This document shows, in pieces, positions 1 through 10,504 of a stretch of DNA of 64,000 nucleotides; the first letter of the stretch is position 1, and each line of letters starts with the position of its first letter. Position numbers and translations under genes: made by a program. Below the pieces are notes generated by a model. That model searched no databases and was not told the origin of the DNA. It saw nothing but the letters and a program-made list of their open reading frames with translations. The stretch spans positions 124,001 through 188,000 of the forward strand of contig JAJTUP010000044.1 of assembly GCA_021399435.1 (NCBI GenBank). Reading direction: 5' to 3'. This stretch comes from Diaporthe sp. PMI_573 (lineage: Eukaryota; Ascomycota; Sordariomycetes; Diaporthales; Diaporthaceae).

Positions 1-430
1 ACGCCGAGCTCCGAAGACGATGTTGTTGCTGGACCATCCGGGTCCGCTTGAGCTGGGGCAAACGCATCAAGATATCCCTGTTTCGTGCGCACGTCCTTGT
101 TTTGTCCTTTGTTTTTTTCTGTCACATTTCACCCTGTTCTATTACTTACGACACCGCAAAACTGTCGCTTCACGTCTCTGCATGGACTTTTACACAGGAC
201 GGGATGGATTTGATTCCCTTGAGCAAGGCTGAATATTTGTACAGTCCGCATCTCCAAGACTTTGTGTTGACGGCTTGAGGTTGTTAGTATTGTTGCTGCT
301 ATTGCTAGTTGTTGTGTGCGACCGTAATCGAGAGATGACGTTCTGTCGGGTGTTAAGAGGGACAAAATAACGTAGGTGGCCCGGATTCCGACCACCCCCG
401 GATTTCGACCACCCACTTTTTGGTGTAGGC
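1..430. other. Left edge, no gene recognised
   Basis: Short open frames overlap on both strands but none resembles a known protein or shows convincing coding character. Positions 380-425 carry two near-repeats of a GGATT(T)CCGACCACCC-type motif just before the solo LTR. Nothing else is visible. Confidence 0.4.
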
Positions 431-633
431 TGTCACGGCCAGCGCGAGATGCAGCATGGGAGCTGGGTCTATTGGCGCTATCAACGAATATTCTAAGCTA
501 AAGAGAAAGAAGGAAAAAGGGAGAGCGAAGCTCATGCGATCCCTGGACTGCGTAAAAGTCTTGACGCAACTGTGGGGCTCAGGGTTAGGGCCTTGTGACG
601 GCCAGGGTTTGCTTGACCGTCGCTGCCGTCACA
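431..633 (+). mobile_element. Solo LTR, copy 1 (about 203 bp)
   Basis: This 203-bp segment starts TGTCACGGC and ends GCCGTCACA, and is nearly identical to 63551-63751. TG...CA termini and the repeat at two distant sites identify it as an LTR without internal sequence. The flanking pentamers (taggc on the left, ctacc on the right) do not match, so the target-site duplication is missing. It may come from recombination between different elements, or its flanks may have changed. The strand is arbitrary and is given as TG to CA on the plus strand. Confidence 0.8.
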
Positions 634-703
634 CTACCCCCCTCCAAAACGCAGACACCGGGACGGTTTCGCGTAGCTGGTGATGCTATGTATGTCGTCT
701 AGG

Positions 704-1831
704 CAGGGTCCCGATCCATTACACCAGATACACTTATTGATGTAGGTGTACGCTACACGTACATCCACGTACACTCCACTGGAACAATTTTACACGTCAA
801 TACACTCAATTTCAGACCTCCATTGATGTAATTGATGTATCTAGGTGTATCTAGGGTCGAGTTTTTGCCCAGAAGTGAGGCTATTCCCAGCCTTCCGAAA
901 GGTTGACGTTGGGCCATATTTTGGTGTTTTGGAGGGGGTTGGACCCCACCACTGCCACCACTGCCACCACTGCCACATCCCCACTGTTAACGAATATCAG
1001 AGACGCGTGGCTTCCAAAAAGCGCCTTGAAATCTTGCCCGCATACAACTTTTCCGCACACCACACCATATCTCCCACAAGTCCATTATATCAACCTTTCG
1101 AAATGGCCGTTTGCGACTCCCCGAATGAGATTATCGTGACTTCCGATGTCTTCTCCGCCTCCGAATTATTACCTCCGTCGCCGTCGCCTTCTGCGTCGAC
1201 CGATATCTTCGAATCTCCTGTGCCGCCCCTTTCTTCAACGATATCTGGGCCCGCGAAGTCTCCTGACGAGGCCATCTATCACGAACGCCTATTCCGCCAT
1301 TTCCACGGGTATATCTGGACGGAGAAGGTTAAGGATACCCTCTCTTGGGCGTGGGACTACGGGTACGATATCCAGAACATGAAAAAGCGCATCTGGGTCT
1401 GTCACCAGTGTATTATACAGAATAACCCCAAGCCGAGGAGTATAGCCTGGAAAGGACTGCAAAACGCCATGGATCACCCATTTGAAAGCCATCGTATTCG
1501 AGCGCCCGAAGGCAAGACGAAGTCCCAGAAGCAAATACATTCTGAGCGCAACAGTCAACAGCCAGCAGTTGCCACTATCGTCACCAAACTGGGCCTGGAT
1601 ATCACGCAACCGCGGGAGCAGTTGCTAGCCAATACGTATATCAAATATTTCGACCGGAGCCAATTCCAGCGCCTTCTGGTGGAGTGGGTTATTGCATCCA
1701 ACCAGTCCTTCGAAGTTGTTGAAGATGATAGACTTCGGGCTATATTCTCGTACCTCAACCCGTCTGTCGAGGTACAGAAAGCGCTTCTGGCCCCTGTTAC
1801 AAACGAGTATGCGAACGTATGCGTGGAGCAG
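704..1831 (+). mobile_element. 5' end of a hAT transposon (truncated)
   Basis: The segment begins CAGGGTCCCGATCC, a hAT-like terminus, followed by clustered short GTGTA/TACAC motifs in both orientations (about 725-850) like the subterminal repeats of hAT elements. It leads into an open frame encoding the BED-finger and N-terminal region of a hAT transposase. No matching right terminus (GGATCGGGACCCTG) was seen in the window. The hAT sequence gives way to a Zn2Cys6 gene at about 1780-1810, so only the left half of the element is present. Confidence 0.6.
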
Positions 1832-3245
1832 GTAATCGCGGCAAGGTCTCGGAAGAGACCCATTGCGTTAGAACCAACCGCAATACCCACCGTACACCAA
1901 GCTAACTTTCGTCATTGCATAAAACGTAGGTTCGCAAGATCCGTTGCGATGGTCTTCCCGAAGGATGCTCCCCCTGCGCACAGCAGTACCTCGAATGCTA
2001 TATCACGGACCGCGTTACTAGACGCACAGAGCGCCGTGGCTATCTGCAAGAGCTTGAGCGCGAGAAAAAGGACATGATGACCCGGCTATGTGACTTGGAA
2101 AAGTTGCTCGAATACAAAGGTGTTCAGGTTCGGCTACAGCAGTGGACTCCGCCCTACGGATTAAGCACGCCGTTGGACCCTGACAACGACCCGAGGAAGG
2201 ACCAATGGACAAAATTCTTTTCCCTATGGGTCAAGGATGCCAGTTACCAGGCTGAAAAATCATTAAAGGAATACTCTACCACGCAGCAGGCATCTTCCCT
2301 CGAGACCGCAGATCCAAGTATAGCCGATGCCCGTCTTGGCGGCACGTCTCTTAACGCCCCAGATGTGGACGGTCCACTGCCAGGTGTTCCCAACAACACC
2401 CCGCTCTACGACAAGTCTCTACAATCTTTCGTCAACTCAGTATCAAAAGTCAACCAGCCGGCTTCACAGTTTGCTTCGCATCACCAGCACAACCTCGACG
2501 TGGCAATCAAGCAGGAGGAATTTGGCTCGGGGGTGTACAGGCGACCGCCATTCCGATCAAAAAGCACTACATCGAGTCCAATGGTAAATAGAACGGAGAA
2601 ATTACGAATTCATCCAGCACCAGGTATGGAGAAAGTTCCCTACTATAACCATTCGATGACTGCCCATCCACAGATGGGATATGCTGGTTTCACACAGTCG
2701 ACCTTCTCCATACCCACATCAGCCCCGAGCTCTGTGCAATCGTCCCATATATCAGCAGTCATTGAGGGATCAGCAAACCACCAACACCTCCACACCACAT
2801 CAGCGGAGGCGTCAGCAGCAGCCGCCCAGATGAACCGCACGGTCCACACCCCGCCTAACAACTCACCGCAAGCAGTCACAGCAGCCCACCATCGGGTGGT
2901 CGCCTACAACTCCCCACAACAGGCAGCAGTAGTCCAGCCATACCACCACCAGCAGCAACAGGAAGAACTCGCCCCGGCAGAATGGATGAACAGCTGTTCG
3001 GGGCCGGCTAACGGCATGCTCACGGCGCAGCAAGTCCCTAACGGCGCGGAACCCTTCCACCCTACAACGCCAACGCACTCCTGGCACTGGGCAGCGAGAA
3101 GTGGGTCGGGCGACCAGGGCGGGGGCCGGGTGGAAGGCGGTGCGTAGGTCGGGGCCCTCAAATCATGGTGTCAATACCGCGGGCTCAGGGTGGCCAGTGG
3201 TCGATGATGATGGAGTACGACAACCCGAATCAATCGGGCGATTGA
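1103..3245 (+). CDS. hAT N-terminus fused to Zn2Cys6-type transcription factor
   Basis: Seen: from ATG 1103, 243 open codons encode a hAT-like N-terminus. It includes TLSWAWDYGYDI, a BED-type finger (WVCHQC then DHPFESH) and the block LGLDITQPREQLLANTYIK. The block recurs in the hAT copies at 12.3 and 36.5 kb. A phase-0 intron (1832-1929, GTAATC...CGTAG) joins it to VRKIRCDG...CSPC...LEC and a coiled coil ending DLEKLLEYKGVQVR, typical of Zn2Cys6 regulators. A Gln/His/Pro-rich tail follows. The tail is open in one frame to 3147, but a family-like end (GPQIMVSIPRAQ...) lies in another frame and stops at 3245, so one frameshift or an unseen intron lies near 3030-3060. Odd: with this splice the second zinc cysteine is Gln (CVEQ). 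The gene could be a functional nuclear DNA-binding fusion or a decaying chimera. The upstream ATG at 845 is in frame but lies in the transposon end. Confidence 0.6.
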
Positions 3246-4494
3246 TTGTGCAGTGGGCGGATGACGAGAATGGAAGACGTACGGATACACCTTTAAGCCG
3301 GTGGAGGTCGCAAGCACTGCCTTGTGTTTAGACATCAGAAACCACACCTACACACACGCACACACACGCGCGCGCGCGCACGCAGAGGCAAAAAGCAGCG
3401 CACATATCTTTGGACGGGACCAGATAACGCACATCCCGACCGCATGCATTTCCATTACCGCGGCTGATGGCCCACGTACCACGGCAACGAGGGAGAGGTC
3501 ATCTACTGCCCTGGAGCGGCGTTCATATGGCAATAATGGATGTAAAGCATGGCCCCAATGATTGTGCGATTTTGAACTTACGTTGGTAATTGATTTTCTT
3601 GGAAAAGGGAGGTTGTGCGGGCAGCACAGCGCTTTGCAGGCTCATCAAGCCATACAATGCCTCGGCCTCGATGCTGATTTGAAGAGGTACAAATCGAGGC
3701 CCAAACGGTGGTTGGGAGCGACAGTAAATCCGTGTGCCTTGCTTGCTGATAAAGGTGTCTTGGCCGAAAAACCGCATCCTTGCGCTGGGTCTGATGCTAA
3801 ATTTACCACTGATGTAGACATGGATGAGCTCATCTTAGGCTCATTACCTCATACCTAATATTTTGTCCTTGAGGTTCCTCCAGGCTTCGTCACTTATTCG
3901 TTTTGTCAGCTTTGTGACCTGCGAAGTCGCCACTATGCCCAAAATTGTATCCATGGATGTTATCGGCAGCAGCCCCGGCGAGTGGTACAGCACACTTGTC
4001 GGAACAAGCTGGACGTCAAATTCCTTGCTCCAACCACCACAGGGATCCAGCTCAATTCCCTGCTCAATCACATCCTGGCGTCCAAAACCAGAGACAACCA
4101 GAACGCCGCCATCACAGCTCAAATCCAAATTGTGGGCCCATACACAATCAACGGAGTTTCAACGTGGCTTGAGAGACGATGTATCTAAGGACGCTAAATC
4201 ATTTAAGCTTTATGCCAATAAGCTGCCTAGCGGCATAATAGAGGCCTAGATCCCGGATGCCCCCAAAGGTATTTTAATCTTACCTTATCTAGTTTGCCTC
4301 CGCGAAAGATCCCTCATTTTCCTCGCCTGTACCTGTTTCGATTTTCCGGATAACCTAACGTTTAAGGTCACCACCATCATATCCTTAGGGTCCTATACTA
4401 TAGCATTGCGTCTCATAGTGACACAGACAAGAAGGACTGTATGATCTTTTGGTTCTGAAACTATACTAGTAAATCGGCTCTCTGTATGGGTTCT
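3246..4494. other. Intergenic, no gene recognised
   Basis: The stretch holds one microsatellite (3350-3383). Overlapping open frames around 3560-4250 on both strands match no family I know. Nothing supports a gene call. Confidence 0.4.
3350..3383. repeat. CA/CG dinucleotide microsatellite
   Basis: An alternating purine-pyrimidine run of CA repeats passing into CG repeats. Alternating CG/CA tracts of this kind can adopt Z-DNA. Confidence 0.8.
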
Positions 4495-5446
4495 TTACTT
4501 AGACGCGGCTGGATAAATATCTGGGTGGCTGAATGGGTCTCGTGTAGCAACTAACGGGGAGGTGCCTGATTTAAAATCTGTGGTGGCGTGGCTGCCGATC
4601 GCCAAAAATCTGGCCTTTTGCTCTAAGTACGCCTGTATGATCGGATCGTTACAAACCCCATGCTGCAGCAGCTCGCTCTTGAGCGCGAAAACCTCCTCCT
4701 GCAGGCCCCTAACTGTTTCCGACAGCTCTTTGTGTTTTAGCGACTCAGCCTGCTCCGTGGCCACCGGCTCCGAGGTCGCCGCCTTGGTTTTAGCGCGGCT
4801 CTTGTTTGCGGCTCTATGGTTCGAGCACGTTGTTTGGGTCGTGGTAGTGGTGATGGCGGTTGTGTCTGTGATTGTGATTGTTGCGACTGCGCGTGGCGGC
4901 TCGAGCTGACCTGTATCGAACTCTCTGGCGCCCGTTGGCTTATGTATGCTACTGTGTGTGGTGGGTCAAAACTAATACCGAAGTTTGTAGATAGGGGGTC
5001 CTCTGATAGGTCAATGGTGCTTTTGGGAACTGTTGATGGTCCCGAATCCTTGCCGTTGAAGCCCTTCTCGCTTTGTTCAGGACACGATAGAGTTTCTCGT
5101 CGTCCAATATAAGCTGCCTGGTAGCCAGCCTGGCCCACATTTGCGTTGGCCCAGGTTTGTCGTCGGGCTGGTGAAGGATGTCTCTCTAGTAGTGTAACCT
5201 TGAAGATCTGAGATGCTGGCATTCCGGCTCTCCATATCCATGATTGAATCAATGCAGCCTCCCGAACCAGTCTGTAGCCAAGGAATACACTCAGTAGGCC
5301 ATTCGGTGGACTCCATAGGGACGGCCTCGTTGGATGGAAAGGGGTTGTAGAGATACTGCGTAGAAACAGTCGGCGAACTCACGGCACCAGTGAGGGAAAC
5401 GCCTGGACTTAGCGTTGCGTTATTATTGCCATTTTTTTTTCGAATA
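4495..5446 (-). pseudogene. bZIP transcription factor, decayed or with unresolved introns
   Basis: On the minus strand an open frame from about 4965 to 4495 encodes a basic region (NHRAANKSRAKTK) followed by a leucine-zipper stretch (LSETVRGLQEEVFALKSELL). The fungal ATF/CREB-like ending HGVCNDPIIQAYLEQKARFLA comes next, so the bZIP assignment is good. Farther upstream, 5446-5077 is open in the same frame and encodes a plausible Ser/Thr/Pro-rich N-terminus without an ATG. Several in-frame stops separate the two parts, and a third open frame (5252-4737) overlaps them. One or two introns could reconcile this, but I could not place consensus splice sites, so I treat it as a possible pseudogene. 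A functional product would be a nuclear dimeric DNA-binding protein. Confidence 0.5.
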
Positions 5447-7131
5447 TTGATGGATCAATCAAGCTGTCGGATTCGTCGAGGTTAGGGTTTGTCGGCACCA
5501 CACCGGTTGTATCGCAGTCGAGGTAGCTTAAGTGTGGGGTGGGGGGTTGATTGGACATCGTCTAGGTGTTCTGACTCGCCTTGAGCAGCTTGTGTGGATA
5601 TAAGCAGTTCAAAATTAAGCTCAGCCGGTAGCAAGGGTGTCGCGGCGTCCCTGGGCTGATATAGAATGTTGGTGGAGAAAGAAGTCTGAGGAGTTTCGCT
5701 GGGTTTGGGTGGCAAAGCAGGACCCCGTCGTTTGTCTTGGAAAGCCCAGTTGGGGTTTGCTTATCTGTACAACGGTCACTCCAGTAGCACCAAGCAACAT
5801 CCACCAATCACCAAGGGCAATGCACCCTCAGGGTCAAAGATGATCAAGAGGTGAATCGCCATCAGAGGAACGTGGGGTGTAGGCACAAGCCAGAAGACAA
5901 GCGCTGCCCAGCCAACCTCCCGCTGGCCGCCATGTGATAGACTACAAAGCTGGAGTAAATGGTCCGGACGCGGGAGGGGATTGGACTTCTGCGGCCAAGA
6001 GGAGCGAACGAAGCGGCACCGCGTAATCATGCCTGGGAGGGCGCCTCTGATTGGATGCATATAGACTCGCTAACGTAATAGGTCAAGCCTTCGACAGCAA
6101 GTTCATCTATTGAAAAACGGCAGTTTGCTGTGGTGGCAATGATGGGAATAGTTTCAGGTAGAGGATTAACAATAATAATTCCGCTTGTGCATTACATATC
6201 TACACTCTTCTTTGCTCTCGAGTATAAATACGAATATTTCACGGCTGCAAAATAAGGAATATTATCTCCTAGCGTACCACATGCAAGAGGATTTGTGCCA
6301 ATATGAGATAAGGTTTACATGGTTTTCATTTTATTATTCCTAAACAAAATTGGAGCGCAGCGGAGAGTTGTGTAAAAGATATTGCTTCCTTTATCTCTAG
6401 GTGAGTGGGTGTTTATGTCCGTACAAAGACCTGGTCCAAGTGCCTGAAGTGGGTCGATGGCTTGCCGGCAGGCTTCGCGCAACACCCACAGGTTTTCTCT
6501 CCGTGCCCCAGCGCCCTGACAAATTAGCACTCGGACTTTTGTTGAATATCTCAAGAGAAGCCGGCGTTGGCTAGTTGATGGGGTTTAAAAGGGCCTGTCA
6601 GGGTAGAAGCTGAAATGCATCCAGAGGACCCAGACTCTGTAGGGTTGGCGGTGATCTTCAAGATGTGCGAATCCATATTGACATTTGAAGAAGGGGAGAT
6701 TTGTAACAATACGTTATGAGGCAATAGGGAGATGCTACGATGCAGGCCTTCCGAGGGACTAAGCACGTCACGTGATATACAGCTTGGATAACTTGCTAGC
6801 CAGGATATCCATACTGAAGAGATGGACATATAAAGACATAATCATTACTAGGTAGCTAGATAGTATAGACAGCTCTTTAATAGCCAATCGAAGTATTCAC
6901 TCTTGAATAGCTTTCACTAGCTGTGATCATTATCAGAAACCCATTGCTCAAAAACAACGCCTTACGTATCCTAAACATAAACACCGATTTTACGGTTGAT
7001 AGGACTCAGGAACCAGTGATCATCACAACTTGTTTGGCCAATCGCATTCCACAATAGCTGCTCAGTCTGCGTTCCCCAACAGTATTAGGCGCTTCATTCT
7101 TAGAGAATTCTTCGGTCGTCCCCTTGGCCGT
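5447..7131. other. Intergenic, no gene recognised
   Basis: Short overlapping frames only, with no family resemblance. The right part (6840-7020) is AT-richer and lies just beyond the 3' end of the regulator at 7132-10042. Confidence 0.4.
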
Positions 7132-10042
7132 CTAGAGCAACTCGAACCCGGCTTCTGCCAACACGTCCCCCATCGGCATAATCGGCCGGCCTTGCATTGG
7201 ATAAGGCCAGAAAAGCGGGTTCTCAATCGAGTCACCGAACCTCACCAGTAGCGGGCTTGCCGGCGCCGGCGCGGCCGGCAAGGCCATCGAGTTCCCCCGA
7301 GTAGCGATAAAGTTGTTTTTGTTCATGTTCGGCGCAGAGAAATTGACGCTGTCTGTGGTCGGCCATGTTTCGTAATCGTGGTCCTTCATTCTCTTGAGTC
7401 CTGATGTATGCGTCGCTTCGCCCCCCGTCTTGTGCGCTTTTTCCTTCTCTCTTTTCACATTCTGTGGCACCTCCATTTCGACCTCGATGTTCCACTTCTT
7501 CGCGAGGTATTGCAGAATATTTAAAGCCTGTTCCGCAAAGTGGTGACACGGTGCCATCTCTATCAAGTCGGCGATGCCCCGGTTAATGGATTTGGTGACA
7601 AGGGGATCAAGCTGCGGCGAACCACTGCCGGCCAGTGGATGATCCGCTGGTGACTCTGGTGTAGCCCCCGCCTGACCTTCTGATTCCGACGGTGTTCCGG
7701 ATGCTGCGATTGCTAGAAGCGTAATCAAGGAGGTGAGAACAAAGTAAGGGACGAAGGAGGGTGTACGCTGTAGCGTGTACAGCTGTGAATATGATCTAGT
7801 TAGACCCTGAATAGCGTTTGCGGCTGAGGTGCAGACATCTCTCGGTAACAACTTTGACTCTTTGATCCGCAATTTGATTAGAGGTTGGAAGAGAAGCAAT
7901 ATGGCGAAATGGTAGTACATGCTGCACGTCAAGCGATATATCAGCAGTGCAATCTAGGCGCCCTAGAAGAAAACTTACTGCGCGAAGAAGACTGCGGGAG
8001 TAAAGTTCTGTCCAAGTCGTAGAGCGACTGGTACCGAGCCGTACCAGTTCATGAAACGCATGTATATATATATAACGTTAGTACCTCTGAGTGGTTGGCC
8101 CGGTGTGTGGAGTGTATAAAGAGATTCGTGAACTAATTCGCTTAGTTCGCAGAAGCACTTGTATACAGATCTGACGTTAGACGGCTGCTCGAAGGACTTT
8201 TGTGCTAGGCCACCTTATCTCATGTTAGTATGGCTAGGCTCAGCGCGATCTGGGAGACAGCATTTACCGTCGTCGGTATATGGGATCCACATAGAAGCCT
8301 CGATATCTGGCATGATGGCTGGCTTGGACGGTAGATGCGGGAGGCGGGAGCACTGGGGCAAAGAGCCAGTGACTAGAGACCAGGCACTGAAGACCAATTA
8401 GACAGCTGGCCTAAGGGCGCATAGCGATCAGCTTAAGATGCTTACTGGTCCAGCGCGAAGGCGCCCCAGAAGGTAGCTGCCTGGACGGCAACCTCGTCGC
8501 TATCTCCCAAATCGTTACTCACTCTGTCCAGGCCCATCTCAACCGCGACACGAAAGCTTTGCCTAGCATAATACCGACTTTCGGTATCTTTGCCACAGCT
8601 GGCCTCGTGGATTGACATGATGCCAAGAGCCTGGATTGTAGTAAGACTATGGTAGTTATCCTCCATGAAGTAGAGGCGGAGGCTCTCTTTGAAGAAGCGG
8701 TCCCCCAACGAGTATGGGTCATCTGGATTTGCAAGCGTATTAGGCTGGGTTGAGAACCGGCATCCCAGTGCAAGTAGGGCGTTAACGAGGATTGGAGAGC
8801 AGTACCGAGACCGCCCGGAGTGGAAGTCCTCGAGGAAGTGCTCCTTGCTTAAGGACGCGAAAATCGGATATTCCCAGCAAAAGTATAGGGCAAGGATATG
8901 CCGAACCAATGTCCTGTCTGAGCTGATCTCGCTCCAGGTGGTAGGCATTCTCGAGAGAGGCGGCATATCCGGGGTCAATACCTGGTCTAGGCCGCAGTAA
9001 GTGCCCTCAGAAGGCTGCAATTTCGACAAATTGTCTGCAGCCCATGCTTCCACTCTTGTTTGGGGGGGCCCAGAGAGGCACCAGCTCCTTGTGTCCGACT
9101 GTGAATTGCTCCTATGAAAGTGCACCTGGCTGGCCTCTGAGTATTGATTCGATTGAGTGCTTGAATCCACATCCTGTCTAGAGCTCAGTGGATGAACCGT
9201 CGACGTCGGGCTGACACCCGCGGCCGACATTGCCCTCTTGACCATGCTAGGAGTATATGAGGCTGCGCCCGCACTGGCGGAGTTGGGCAGGCTGATGAGA
9301 TTTGTACCTGCGGAGGGATAGTCAAACGTAGGTACTGAACTAGGCCCCGAGGACAGTTGGCTGCCCAGCCAGTCCTCTATGGCATCGACAGAGTGGCCAC
9401 TGCGTAGCCGGCGCAATACCTCCTGCCATTGTGCGTTGTGCGAGAGGGGGCTGATGACCGACTCGCTCGAGACTTGTTGGTGGCGTAGATGCTCGATCTC
9501 GCTGCGGAGGCTCTCCTTGGTCTGTCGCACAGGGATCTCATAATGGCATTTGACGTCCTCATAGGCGCTGCATCTGCTACATGGCTGCTGGCCATCGCAC
9601 TATAGCGCAGAATAGTAAACATCAGTTTAGGAGGCTTGCGCGGCTTGCGCGGCCGGATGACATTACGGTTCGGGTGGGAATGAGAGCAGTGTAGTAGCAC
9701 CTTTGCGCGCTTCTTCCGACACTCCGTGCAGGCATTGCGAGTCACCATGCCCAGGCCCCTCCGCCTCCTGGAGACGGCCGTGCTGGAGAGGGAGGTCGCA
9801 GGCGGCGCATTGGGAGTGCCGGTGGAGGAGGACGTGTCGGCGGTCTGGGTAGTGTTGGCGGTCGCGGAAGTGCCGGCGGATGGGTTCAAAGCTGAGGCTG
9901 TTGAGACACCTGTGGTCTGCTTTATAGAGACAGGGGTTGCGCCCGAATAGTGAAGGTCGAATGAAGGTGTGTTTTCGGAAGGAGAATCTTGTTCCATGTG
10001 ATTATCCATACTGGGTATATGGGCTGATTTCTCAGACGCCAT
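7132..10042 (-). CDS. Zn2Cys6 transcription factor with fungal-specific regulatory domain
   Basis: Five exons can be placed on the minus strand: 10042-9701, 9599-8446, 8386-8268, 8204 (or 8213)-7979 and 7921-7132, with GT/AG introns of 54-101 bp and consistent phases. The third intron contains an ACTAAC branch site. The product is about 876 residues. A complete zinc cluster spans the first intron: C105-x2-C108-x6-C115-x5-C121-x2-C124-x7-C132. The middle contains the PF04082-type segment (FWGAFALDHAWSL..., IEASMWIPYTDDG, SELVHESLYTLHTPG) and the later block FTPAVFFAHMYYHFAILLLF. The N-terminal 100 residues are Ser/Thr-rich and disordered. The sequence resembles the group often annotated as NIT-4-like nitrogen regulators, but the target genes cannot be inferred. 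Product: a nuclear, DNA-binding regulator. The gene appears intact. A hAT element begins 254 bp upstream of the ATG. Confidence 0.85.
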
Positions 10043-10295
10043 TGGGAGGGGGGCGTGCCTGAGTGCGTCGTGGATAACGTGGCTCGAGACAAAAGAGGGG
10101 GTTGTGGTTTAGGGGAGATCAGGTCGGGGGCGTAGACGCAATGGAGTGTTCGGAAAGTATATCGTCGAATGACTACAGTGCTGTGTATAGTAGTAGAGGG
10201 AAAGAGTGAGGACGATGAGACGAACGAAGGGAAGAGAATGTGGGACCTAAGCGTTTTTGGGATAGGCTGAGTCCTAGATGGATTACTGTTATCGA

Positions 10296-10440
10296 CAGGG
10301 TAGGGAATCAATCCATCCACGTCAATATCCGACTTTGTGGATTGAATTGACGGCTTACTCAGCAGGGTGCTCGTGGATTGATGTCCACGAGGCTATCTGT
10401 GGATTGATGTCCATAATATTGAACCCGTGGAAGATCCCCT
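10296..10440. repeat. hAT left TIR and subterminal repeats
   Basis: Contains the 20-bp TIR and at least four GTGGATTGA/TCAATCCAC-type motifs. The matching right-hand array occupies about 13045-13199. Confidence 0.85.
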
Positions 10441-10504
10441 GTCACATTAACTCGGATTTCCTAATCGGGCAATTCGGGAACCTATCGCCGAAATTTCGAT
10501 TGCC

